Of a stretch of DNA of 5,449 nucleotides, positions 1 through 5,449 are shown piece after piece (within the stretch, counting starts at the first letter, position 1; each line of letters opens with the position of its first letter). The notes under the pieces were generated by a model that saw nothing but the letters and a program-made list of their open reading frames with translations, had not been told where the DNA came from and ran no database searches. Source of the stretch: Planctomycetota bacterium (GTDB taxonomy: Bacteria; Planctomycetota; Planctomycetia; Pirellulales; Thermoguttaceae). Made by a program: the position numbers and the translations under genes. The stretch covers positions 1 to 5,449 of the forward strand of contig JAHIKV010000254.1 of the NCBI GenBank assembly GCA_018897395.1, given 5' to 3'.

Positions 1-102
1 CATTGCCAATTCGATTTCACCATCCCTGGCTCTCCCATTATTTGCGTCGTGGAAAACGCACTGTGATGGAAGAGCCTTTTTCATTGCAAGATCAATTTTG
101 AG
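1..102 (-). other. Open in-frame continuation beyond the TGA, running off the left edge
   Basis: Directly after the stop at 103-105 the same minus-strand frame stays open for 34 codons to the window edge. It reads from LKIDLAMKKALPSQ to GRARDGEIELAM. The other two minus frames near the junction contain stops. This fits a methyltransferase gene split by a single nonsense change. An alternative is that a separate gene begins at the in-frame ATG (82-84); its first residues would be MKKALPSQCVF, but no Shine-Dalgarno is visible before it. The short length leaves both options open. Confidence 0.3.
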
Positions 103-984
103 TCACAAACGGCCTATGGCTGCTTTTTCAGAAAGTGCAGTATCATGGATACTGCGAGTCAGACTGCCGCTGCCGCCACCGAGGTCCAGGATTCCGACTT
201 CGTGATTGCCCGACAAATCCGTCGCGGAAAGACGTTTTTCCAAGAATGGGCCTACAGATAGGTCGCAGATGCACTTTGCCCGCTCACGACTCCTGGGGTC
301 AATTCCAAATCTCAGGCCGAAAGCAAGCGCTTGAATACACGCAAATGAGCGGGGGCGGTCTGCAACATGCGCCGACGGATATATTAGCAAGGATATGTTC
401 TTTGCGTCTTTTAACTTGAGTTGACGGTAATGGTAGTAAAGCCGTGGAACGGAATCGTCGTTTCCGGCGTCGCCGAAGACTGTGAGCAGCGGCAAATTCT
501 TTGGATCATCGCGTGAGTCCGGTTTGTTCAGTTTGGAAAGCAGGTACGTTGGATTGCGCGCGCTGCAGGTTGCCGCCGCAACGGTGCGGCCTTCCCCTGC
601 ACAACGAACCCCAAAACATTCAAATCCCAAGACGCACCACAGCAAGGCAAGCGGCGTTCCTTCTTGGTGGGAGACCCGTTCTTGGACCGATCTCAACAAT
701 GAGCAATAGGCGCGACAATAGGCGCCAGTGTACCGGAGTGAAAACCCGTGTCGAATGTACTCATGCCGTGCATCCCTCAAGGCCGCAAGTTCCTCGGCCA
801 GGTGGCCTGTCAGGCCGGCTCTGATTGGCATCCAATACTGGTCCCATGAAATCGGTGCGGCCTGAAGTCGACCGCCGGCGCTTACCTCAACTACTCCAAT
901 AAGGTCCACTGACTTCAGGATTGAAAGCAGGTGGCTGGAGTTCGCCTTGCGTATGCAGCTTGCCGATCGGGTGCGAGTTGTCAT
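103..984 (-). CDS. Methyltransferase-like protein, probably C-terminally truncated (293 aa), possible pseudogene
   Basis: The frame has protein-like composition: amphipathic segments in the first 100 residues, then NISLLIYPSAHVADRPRSF (196-214) and a helix-rich stretch up to residue 250. Near the end, VGILDLGGGSGSLTRSI (263-279) matches motif I of class I SAM-dependent methyltransferases, the glycine loop that binds the SAM methionine and ribose. Such domains need another 100 or more residues after motif I, yet the frame stops 14 residues later at TGA (103-105). The product would lack the rest of the SAM fold. There are about ten cysteines. No convincing Shine-Dalgarno precedes the ATG at 984; the frame is open without a better start back to a stop at 1069-1071. 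Base composition is lower than the kinase gene (32/60 G+C in each of two hand-counted lines against 37/60 in two kinase lines), which fits decay or acquisition. I do not recognise the N-terminal domain. Hypothetical protein is the safe name. Confidence 0.5.
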   Translation of the reverse strand: MTTRTRSASCIRKANSSHLLSILKSVDLIGVVEVSAGGRLQAAPISWDQYWMPIRAGLTGHLAEELAALRDARHEYIRHGFSLRYTGAYCRAYCSLLRSVQERVSHQEGTPLALLWCVLGFECFGVRCAGEGRTVAAATCSARNPTYLLSKLNKPDSRDDPKNLPLLTVFGDAGNDDSVPRLYYHYRQLKLKDAKNISLLIYPSAHVADRPRSFACIQALAFGLRFGIDPRSRERAKCICDLSVGPFLEKRLSATDLSGNHEVGILDLGGGSGSLTRSIHDTALSEKAAIGRL

Positions 985-1065
985 GTTGACGCTCGCATGG
1001 TCGTACCGTCCGATGCACCGATCCTCGACCGCGTGCTGGAGGAACCGCCATGTGTGCGCATGGCC

Positions 1066-1095
1066 ATACTACATCTTCAAGGGGGGCGGTTTCAA
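1066..1095 (-). promoter_or_regulatory. Possible promoter upstream of the methyltransferase-like frame
   Basis: On the minus strand TTGAAA (1090-1095, five of six to TTGACA) is followed after 18 bases by TAGTAT (1066-1071, four of six to TATAAT). It would give a leader of about 75 nt before the ATG at 984. Such matches occur by chance in this much sequence, and no other support is visible. Confidence 0.2.
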
Positions 1096-1153
1096 GTCGA
1101 GTTTTTGGCCACTTCGCGCTCTTAGGGCGGTGTTTGCAAATAGCTGATGTGAG

Positions 1154-1178
1154 TCCCCTCTCCCAAAGGGAGAGGGGA
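1154..1178. repeat. Perfect 11-bp GC-rich palindrome (3-base loop)
   Basis: TCCCCTCTCCC (1154-1164), loop AAA, then GGGAGAGGGGA (1168-1178). I recall this unit as a dispersed intergenic palindrome in many bacterial genomes, and it is often mistranslated in predicted ORFs as SPLPLGEG-like peptides. It lies 37 bases beyond the stop of the barrel-like gene, so its hairpin could slow polymerase or protect the mRNA 3' end. No T-run follows on either strand. Confidence 0.75.
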
Positions 1179-1214
1179 GACATTTCAAGACAAGCTCTTA
1201 GTCGGCGGGGCAGG

Positions 1215-2459
1215 TTAGAAGTAGCGGTTTACGAAAATCTGAACCTCGGCGTCGAACATCCGCTCCCGTCCGGTCCGCAACGGCAGCACGCCCCCGATCT
1301 CCACCGTGGTCTTGGCGATCTCCGTGTGCAGCCCGACAGTGATATTGGGCACGTCGAGGCGGTTGTCGAGATTGCCGAAGATGACCGGACCCGACCGCCC
1401 TTCGCCGGTCAGCATCATCGAGTCCTGGAGCGTCGTGGCGTAGTGGAACTCGACCAGCATCGCCATCCCCTTCAGCCCCGTCGCGGCCGGTTCGTGGAAC
1501 AGCCAACGCCCCAGCGCCAGGTCCACGTACATCAAGTTCTGTTCGCAATATCTACCCAGCCGCGTGGAGTCGAGGTCCACGGCGTTGCCGTTGGCGGCGA
1601 GGTCAAGTTGCAGGAAGCCCTGATAGAAGTATTTCGAGTTCGGCGCGCCGAGGATGCCGATCCAGGGCGAAAGATAGGCCGCGTCGTTGTGGACGGTGAA
1701 GTCGGTTTCGTACACGGCGCCGGTGGTGTCGCTGCCGGTGGGGGTCTCGATGCCCAACCCGGCGGCGACGGCCGAATACTCCGCCGTGTAGAGCAGCCGT
1801 TTCAGCGTGATCTTCAAGTTGCCGATGTGTTCGCTCCCAACCGTGGCGCCCGGCGCGGAAATCTGGTACGCGCCGCAAAACGGCATCCGCAGCTCGACCG
1901 ACCAGAGGCCGTCGCGAAAGGTCTTTTCCAGCCCGAAGGTGTAACGGTCGAGGCTGGCGGTTTCTCCGGGGCCAAAGGTGACCGGGTTGGCCAGCAGGGC
2001 GTTTTGGAAGTGGTTGTACATGAAGAAGACGCGGTCGGTGGGGAAGGCTTTGTTGTTGTCGGCGATCCTCATCCGCCCGCCGCCTCCGGCAGGGGGAAGA
2101 TCAATGACGGTATACTGGCCCGGTTGCTCGCCGTCGTAATACCCCAGCCCGCCGCCTCGGGAAAACGAATCGCCGAAAATGTTCGGCACGCTGGCCAGGC
2201 GGACTATCGGCGTGCGCGCGGCCGACCGCTGCGACGATCCGGCTTGGCTCGACAACGTTGGTTGCCGGTCGCGTCGTGCGGGAGGCGCCGCCGACCCTTC
2301 ATCCCGTTGGGCAAGAGCCCACTCCTCCGGCGAGTCCCAATCCTGTTCCAGTCCCCAATCGGTTTCCTGCCCGACGGCAGGCCGGATCATGGGTAGGAAA
2401 TAAGCGCCCGCGAAAATCAGAAAGAATGCAACTAGACGGTGGCCTCGTGCGCGCGGCAT
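1215..2459 (-). CDS. Exported, probably outer-membrane beta-barrel protein of a planctomycete conserved family (414 aa)
   Basis: Residues 1-30 form a signal peptide: MPRARGHR is the basic n-region, a hydrophobic core runs about 9-24, and cleavage is likely near PAVGQ (28-31). The mature N-terminus (31-85) is a low-complexity, Trp- and acid-rich then Arg/Ser/Pro-rich linker. The conserved body begins at SVPNIFGDSF (90-99). It then shows short alternating strand-like segments, for example DRVFFMYNHF (142-151), DRYTFGLEKTF (171-181), AVAAGLGIETP (230-240), FYQGFLQLDLAANG (278-291) and MLVEFHYATTLQDS (334-347), and ends in a C-terminal Phe (NRYF), as expected for substrates of the BAM outer-membrane assembly machine. 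I recognise this pattern as a planctomycete hypothetical family but know no assigned function. The alternative start at 2477 is disfavoured because GGAGAG (2466-2471) lies 6 nt before the 2459 ATG and inside the longer version. It lies 167 bases downstream of the kinase gene. A porin or surface scaffold role is possible but unproven. Confidence 0.85.
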   Translation of the reverse strand: MPRARGHRLVAFFLIFAGAYFLPMIRPAVGQETDWGLEQDWDSPEEWALAQRDEGSAAPPARRDRQPTLSSQAGSSQRSAARTPIVRLASVPNIFGDSFSRGGGLGYYDGEQPGQYTVIDLPPAGGGGRMRIADNNKAFPTDRVFFMYNHFQNALLANPVTFGPGETASLDRYTFGLEKTFRDGLWSVELRMPFCGAYQISAPGATVGSEHIGNLKITLKRLLYTAEYSAVAAGLGIETPTGSDTTGAVYETDFTVHNDAAYLSPWIGILGAPNSKYFYQGFLQLDLAANGNAVDLDSTRLGRYCEQNLMYVDLALGRWLFHEPAATGLKGMAMLVEFHYATTLQDSMMLTGEGRSGPVIFGNLDNRLDVPNITVGLHTEIAKTTVEIGGVLPLRTGRERMFDAEVQIFVNRYF

Positions 2460-2465
2460 GACATT

Positions 2466-2471
2466 CTCTCC
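2466..2471 (-). promoter_or_regulatory. Shine-Dalgarno sequence fixing the start of the barrel-like protein
   Basis: GGAGAG on the minus strand with 6 nt spacing to the ATG at 2457-2459. The upstream in-frame ATG (2475-2477) would put this site inside the coding region and add MHGENV before the signal peptide, so the downstream ATG is preferred. Confidence 0.65.
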
Positions 2472-2487
2472 GTGCAAAAATGCCCCG

Positions 2488-2493
2488 AATATA
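2488..2493 (-). promoter_or_regulatory. Possible -10 box (TATATT) for the barrel-like protein gene
   Basis: TATATT, five of six to the TATAAT consensus, lies about 28 nt upstream of the ATG at 2459 in an otherwise GC-rich gap. It would give a leader of roughly 20 nt carrying the GGAGAG site. No recognisable -35 box stands at 16-18 nt, so this is weak evidence for independent transcription from the kinase gene. Confidence 0.25.
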
Positions 2494-2591
2494 CTGGTTG
2501 GATCGGTTTGGCCGGTGGCAGGGGATGAGCCGGTCTGGAGGGGGTCCGGTTGGAGTGTCTGCGGGCAATGGACAATGCCGGACGAGTGGGG

Positions 2592-2621
2592 CGGATAACA
2601 AAACGATTCCGTTTATATCCG
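2592..2621 (-). terminator. Bulged hairpin just after the kinase stop, possible transcript end or stabiliser
   Basis: CGGATA (2592-2597) pairs with TATCCG (2616-2621), and AAACG (2601-2605) pairs with CGTTT (2610-2614) around a four-base ATTC loop, with unpaired ACA and A between the two stems. It begins 5 nt after the kinase TAA. No T-run follows on the minus strand, so it is not a classical intrinsic terminator. Confidence 0.25.
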
Positions 2622-2626
2622 GTCCG

Positions 2627-5098
2627 TTATGGATTGCTCGACGACGGCGCGGCCGGAAGTCTGCTCAACGCGGCGTCGGTCTCGTGCAACTGGGCCTGAA
2701 AATCGTCGTTTTCCGGGTATTGTTCCACCAGCGTGCGGAGGTGTCTTTGGGCCGCTTCCAGATTGCTCCGGGCCGCCTGCTCCTGCCTGCCGTCGGCCTG
2801 CAGCAGGGCAATGCTGCGGAGGCATACGGCCAGATCGCGCCGATAGGGGGCCGCCTCGCCGTTTTCCTCGACGAGTCTTTCCAGTACGCGGAGGGCTTGC
2901 TGGAAGGATTTTAGAGCCTCGGCCGGCTCCCCCTGCTCCTGATGCAAGGAGCCGAGGTTCAGATGAATCGCGGCCAACTCTGCCTGGTACTTATGCACCG
3001 CTGGGTTGGCTTGCGCAAAAGGCGTCATCACTTCCAAAGCCCCTTGGTATAGCTCCATTGCCTCCCGGTGGTTTCCCGCGACGCTGGCGAGATCGGCCAG
3101 GAGCCGATAACAAAGGGTCAAATAGTGATGGTAGTCGAGCTCCTTGCGGTCGCCTTCGGACCCTCGCGGCCCTGCCTGGAGTAGTCGATTGAAGATGGCG
3201 ATGCCGTCGCGGAAATCCTTCTCCGCGCCGGCGTAGTCGCCGCCGGAGAGGGCCAGGACGGCCAGGTTGTAGTGGCCGATGCCCAGATCGCGGAGGATTT
3301 TCTTGTTTGTGTTGTCCGGCTCCTGCTCGAGTAGCTTGCGGCGAATGGCCTGTGCCTGCTCGAATTGTCGGCGGGCCTCCGGGAATCGCCCCCGCTCCTT
3401 TTCCACCAGTCCCAGGTTCATTTGGCCGTTGGCCAGCGCGCGTCGATACTCGCTCTGCCGCGGATGTGCTTCGACGAGCCGCCGGCGGATGGCGGCTGCC
3501 TCCGTGTATGCCGTTCTAGCCTCATCCAGCCGACGGAGCCTGACCAGCACTCGGCCGATGGCGTTGAGGGTGTCGCCCTGGGCCTTTAGCCGCGATTGAT
3601 CGTCGGGAGACTGGGCAAGGAGCCGTTTCTGCGTCTCTTCGGCACGCCGGTAGGCGGACAAAGCCTCCTCGGGCGACTCGATCTCCTCGGTTATCCGTCC
3701 CATCAAGAAGCTCGTCTCGGCCAACTCGTCTTGAAGACGCGGATCGGCCCCTCGCTGGGCGAGAAACCGCCGATAGTAATCGCGGGCCTGGGTCAACAAC
3801 TTCCGACGCAAGGGCTGCATGCCCGGCCGATCGAGCAATTCCTCCTCGCTGACCGACCTCAGCAGGTCATCGACCGCGCCGCGAGCCTGCTGGAAACTCT
3901 CCTCGGCCTCCTGCTGCGCCTTTTTTGCGGCCATCAACGCCGCCGAAGTTTTTACGTATCCAACCAAAGCAATTACCAAAGCCAAAACCAGCAACGCGGC
4001 CGTCGAGCCGAGCAGCGACGCCGTGACGGGATTGCGCCGGCACCAACGCGCCGTGCGACTCAACGGGCCGACCGGCCGGGCCACGATCGGCTCGCCGCGG
4101 AGGTAGCGCCCCAACTCGTCGGCCAATTGCTCGGCCGAGGCGTAGCGCCGGGTCGGCTCCTTTTGCAGACATTTCAGACAGATCGTTTCCAGGTCGCGGT
4201 CGATCGAGGGGTTCAACTGCCGCGGCGGGGCCGGCTCCTCGTCGATCACTTGCCGGAGGGTCTCGAGCGGCGTGGCCGCCTGGAACGGGGGCCGGCCGGT
4301 CAGTATGTGATAGAGCGTCGCACCCAGCGCGTAAATATCCGTCGCGGCCGCAACCTCGGCCGAATTTTTCGCCTGCTCCGGCGACATGTAGGAGGGCGTG
4401 CCCATGACCTCGCCGGCGCGGGTAAGCTGCTCCTGCCCCTCGGCCAGTTTCGCCAGTCCGAAATCGGCCACCAGCGCCCGGTCCATCTTGGCGTCGACGA
4501 GGATGTTTTGCGGCTTCAGGTCGCGGTGAAGTATCCCGCGGCTGTGGGCTTCATGCACGGCGCGGGCGACCGGCTCGAGGTAGCCGGCGGCGCGGCGGTT
4601 CTGGATCGGACCATCGCGGAGCATTTTCGCAAGCGTGCGCCCCTCGACGCATTGCATCGAGAAAAACTGCCGGCCGTCCACTTCGCCGACCTCGTAGACG
4701 GTGACGATGTGATCGTGCTCGAGGCGCGCGGCGGCCTGGGCCTCCTGCCGGAAGCGGTCCATCGCGCTGGCCTGGGTGTCGCGGGGAAGCGATTCCAGCC
4801 GGTCGCGGCGGAGTATTTTCAGGGCCACCACGCGCCCCGCCGCACGCTGCCGCGCGCGATAGACCACGCCCATCCCGCCGCGGCCGATCTCATCGAGCAG
4901 GTCGTAATTTCCAAATCGCCCCGACGCCGGTGGGCCGACCACGGTATCGCCCGACCGGCCCGCGGTCGAGGCGTCGGCCGGCAACGTCTCTGCGACCAGT
5001 CCGTCGTCCGAGCAGAGTTCAACCTCCACGGACCGCTCGTCGGAAGCATTTCGTTGCGGCGAATCGATCGTCTCGGCGTTTGGATCCCGATCGGCCAT
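2627..5098 (-). CDS. Membrane-anchored Hanks-type Ser/Thr protein kinase with C-terminal TPR array (823 aa)
   Basis: The protein should transfer phosphate from ATP to Ser/Thr of cytoplasmic proteins. The catalytic domain spans about residues 65-335. It shows the Gly-rich loop IGRGGMGVVY (71-80), the ATP lysine in VALK (K94), a likely alpha-C glutamate (E119), HRDLKPQN with catalytic D193 (191-198), DFG (212-214), GTPSYMSPEQ at the end of the activation segment (233-242) and DIYALG (254-259). All core residues are present, so it should be active, and the HRD arginine makes it an RD-type kinase that probably needs activation-loop phosphorylation. A basic juxtamembrane stretch (about 334-360) precedes one hydrophobic span (361-382). 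The region 395-815 is TPR-like helical repeat, predicted to lie outside the cytoplasmic membrane. The reading frame runs open up to 5260, but the start at 5098 is preferred: GAGGGGAG (5105-5112) sits 6 nt upstream, and the extra 54 codons would read through intergenic repeats. The natural substrate and ligand are unknown. Confidence 0.95.
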   Translation of the reverse strand: MADRDPNAETIDSPQRNASDERSVEVELCSDDGLVAETLPADASTAGRSGDTVVGPPASGRFGNYDLLDEIGRGGMGVVYRARQRAAGRVVALKILRRDRLESLPRDTQASAMDRFRQEAQAAARLEHDHIVTVYEVGEVDGRQFFSMQCVEGRTLAKMLRDGPIQNRRAAGYLEPVARAVHEAHSRGILHRDLKPQNILVDAKMDRALVADFGLAKLAEGQEQLTRAGEVMGTPSYMSPEQAKNSAEVAAATDIYALGATLYHILTGRPPFQAATPLETLRQVIDEEPAPPRQLNPSIDRDLETICLKCLQKEPTRRYASAEQLADELGRYLRGEPIVARPVGPLSRTARWCRRNPVTASLLGSTAALLVLALVIALVGYVKTSAALMAAKKAQQEAEESFQQARGAVDDLLRSVSEEELLDRPGMQPLRRKLLTQARDYYRRFLAQRGADPRLQDELAETSFLMGRITEEIESPEEALSAYRRAEETQKRLLAQSPDDQSRLKAQGDTLNAIGRVLVRLRRLDEARTAYTEAAAIRRRLVEAHPRQSEYRRALANGQMNLGLVEKERGRFPEARRQFEQAQAIRRKLLEQEPDNTNKKILRDLGIGHYNLAVLALSGGDYAGAEKDFRDGIAIFNRLLQAGPRGSEGDRKELDYHHYLTLCYRLLADLASVAGNHREAMELYQGALEVMTPFAQANPAVHKYQAELAAIHLNLGSLHQEQGEPAEALKSFQQALRVLERLVEENGEAAPYRRDLAVCLRSIALLQADGRQEQAARSNLEAAQRHLRTLVEQYPENDDFQAQLHETDAALSRLPAAPSSSNP

Positions 5099-5104
5099 GC
5101 CCAA

Positions 5105-5112
5105 CTCCCCTC
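5105..5112 (-). promoter_or_regulatory. Shine-Dalgarno sequence fixing the kinase start
   Basis: GAGGGGAG on the minus strand, 6 nt from the ATG at 5096-5098. It decides between this start and upstream in-frame ATGs such as those at 5194 and 5260, which lie in non-coding repeat DNA. Confidence 0.7.
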
Positions 5113-5119
5113 GATCGGC

Positions 5120-5125
5120 ATTATA
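5120..5125 (-). promoter_or_regulatory. Consensus -10 box (TATAAT) of a likely promoter for the kinase gene
   Basis: The minus strand reads TATAAT exactly, 21 nt upstream of the kinase ATG at 5098. With the usual spacing, transcription would start near 5113, giving a leader of only about 15 nt that begins at or inside the GAGGGGAG Shine-Dalgarno. The best -35 position at 17 nt spacing is TGGGCG (5143-5148), a poor match to TTGACA. The promoter may therefore be weak or need an activator. Confidence 0.5.
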
Positions 5126-5238
5126 GCGCGCCCGAGCCGAGCCGCCCAGTAGTATTGTCGGGTGCGTATTTGCATGCACGCTCTGGGCTGCCATCCAAAA
5201 TTTCGTAACCGTTCGCAGGGGACTGTCACGGATAGATG

Positions 5239-5265
5239 GCGCACGGTTCGTTTTTCGCACCCTAC
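5239..5265. repeat. TAGGGTGCG / GTGCGC-type intergenic repeat, degenerate
   Basis: On the minus strand the stretch begins CGTAGGGTGCG and ends ACCGTGCGC. GGTTCG (5245-5250) can pair with CGCACC (5256-5261) with one mismatch across a TTTTT loop. The pattern resembles a dispersed planctomycete palindrome that I recall with paired GGTGCG/CGCACC arms, here partly eroded. Confidence 0.4.
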
Positions 5266-5291
5266 GAAGTCGTTCAACCCTAGGAAGGAAA

Positions 5292-5420
5292 GTAGGGTGG
5301 GACTGCGCTTAGGATCTGAAAATGAATAACGTGTGCAATTCTGCAGGACGGATTTTCCAATCCGTCCTACGTGTAAATCACCCACTTATTCTTTTACAGG
5401 CCCTTAGCTTGTCCCACCCC
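5292..5420. repeat. Interrupted inverted repeat with GGGTGGGAC arms
   Basis: GGGTGGGAC (5295-5303) and GTCCCACCC (5411-5419) are perfect 9-bp inverted arms 107 bases apart. Their inner flanks differ: GTGGGACTGCGCTT on the left, and GTGGGACAAGCT when the right arm is read on the minus strand. These resemble the two ends of one known-looking palindromic unit, here separated by unrelated sequence that includes the 5345-5368 hairpin. No transposase gene lies within. Confidence 0.5.
5345..5368. repeat. Perfect 10-bp hairpin, planctomycete-type intergenic repeat
   Basis: AGGACGGATT (5345-5354), loop TTCC, then AATCCGTCCT (5359-5368). I recall near-identical TAGGACGGATT palindromes as dispersed intergenic repeats in Pirellula-like genomes. 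It stands inside the larger inverted repeat formed by 5295-5303 and 5411-5419. Confidence 0.7.
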
Positions 5421-5449
5421 GCCAATTTTCGGTCGCCGGAAAAAAAGCC

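Larger units (their letters stand above)
5099..5449. other. Non-coding region upstream of the kinase gene
   Basis: This 351-base stretch has no supportable gene on either strand. From the kinase outward it holds the Shine-Dalgarno and -10 box, the palindrome TGCATGCA (5171-5178), a GTAACCGTTCGC segment (5205-5216) of a kind I associate with planctomycete intergenic DNA, then the three repeat elements listed separately. A further TGTAAA/TTTACA pair (5372-5377 and 5393-5398) and a T-run on the minus strand (5440-5446) lie near the right edge. Base composition is visibly lower in G+C than in the kinase gene. Confidence 0.8.

Noticed and set aside
265..273. Reading the GGGSG motif of the methyltransferase-like frame (these are residue numbers) as an actin-like or Ppx/GppA ATPase phosphate loop
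   Set aside because: Those families have DxGGGST near the middle of the fold with other conserved loops that I do not see. The hydrophobic strand plus LDLGGGSG followed by a helix fits methyltransferase motif I better.
135..824. Several short plus-strand frames (75-107 codons) in the left part
   Set aside because: They overlap one another and the longer minus-strand frame, have no Shine-Dalgarno and show no domain-like pattern.
887..1183. Minus-strand frame of 98 codons beginning MSPLSLWERG
   Set aside because: Its start is simply the translated GC-rich palindrome at 1154-1178, a known source of false ORFs, and it overlaps the methyltransferase-like frame.
1050..2396. Long plus-strand open frame (448 codons) opposite the barrel-like gene
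   Set aside because: The translation is low-complexity (many RR, GG, HPL and VVE patterns), starts in the palindrome region and mirrors a minus-strand gene that has a signal peptide and its own Shine-Dalgarno.
3596..5152. Long plus-strand open frame (518 codons) opposite the kinase gene
   Set aside because: It is an antisense shadow: the minus strand encodes a complete kinase with all catalytic motifs, and the plus-strand translation is Arg/Gly/His-rich without any recognisable domain.
5099..5260. N-terminal extension of the kinase to an upstream ATG at 5260
   Set aside because: The extra 54 codons cover the -10 box, the Shine-Dalgarno and intergenic repeat DNA, and their translation has no kinase-family similarity.
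5372..5398. TGTAAA / TTTACA inverted pair as an operator
   Set aside because: Six-base arms with a 15-base spacer are expected by chance, and the site lies over 240 bases from the kinase promoter.
5440..5446. T-run on the minus strand (TTTTTTT) as a terminator tail of a gene to the right
   Set aside because: Only the run is inside the window and the hairpin that should precede it would lie beyond the right edge, so it cannot be called.

Overview
The window looks like a piece of a Planctomycetota chromosome, most like the Pirellulales-type genomes. Three things suggest this. One gene encodes a Hanks-type Ser/Thr kinase with a single membrane span and a long C-terminal TPR domain, an architecture typical of that phylum. 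The next gene encodes a signal-peptide outer-membrane barrel-like protein with sequence signatures I associate with planctomycetes. The intergenic DNA carries short palindromic repeats of a kind I recall from those genomes. The phylum assignment is inference from recalled family features, not from a search.

Layout, right to left, because all supported genes are on the minus strand. Positions 5099-5449 are a non-coding stretch holding repeat fragments at its distal end and a good -10 box next to the kinase start. The kinase gene occupies 2627-5098 (823 aa). A 167-base gap at 2460-2626 contains an AT-rich hairpin and a possible promoter. The barrel-like protein gene occupies 1215-2459 (414 aa). 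A 230-base gap at 985-1214 contains a perfect 11-bp GC-rich palindrome. Positions 103-984 hold a lower-GC reading frame (293 aa) that ends only about 20 residues after what looks like a class I SAM-methyltransferase motif I. Its frame stays open beyond the TGA to the left edge, so it may be a broken gene.

The kinase would sense something through a periplasm-side TPR array and phosphorylate cytoplasmic targets. The barrel-like protein is probably exported to the outer membrane. The two are co-directional, but each has its own Shine-Dalgarno sequence and the gap between them is large enough for separate promoters, so a functional link is only a possibility. Nothing connects the methyltransferase-like frame to them beyond position.

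I found no mobile-element genes, CRISPR array, tRNA or rRNA. The window reads mainly as an ordinary planctomycete region. The items most worth a second look are the nested intergenic repeats upstream of the kinase, the interrupted methyltransferase-like frame, and the regular 48-residue TPR spacing.
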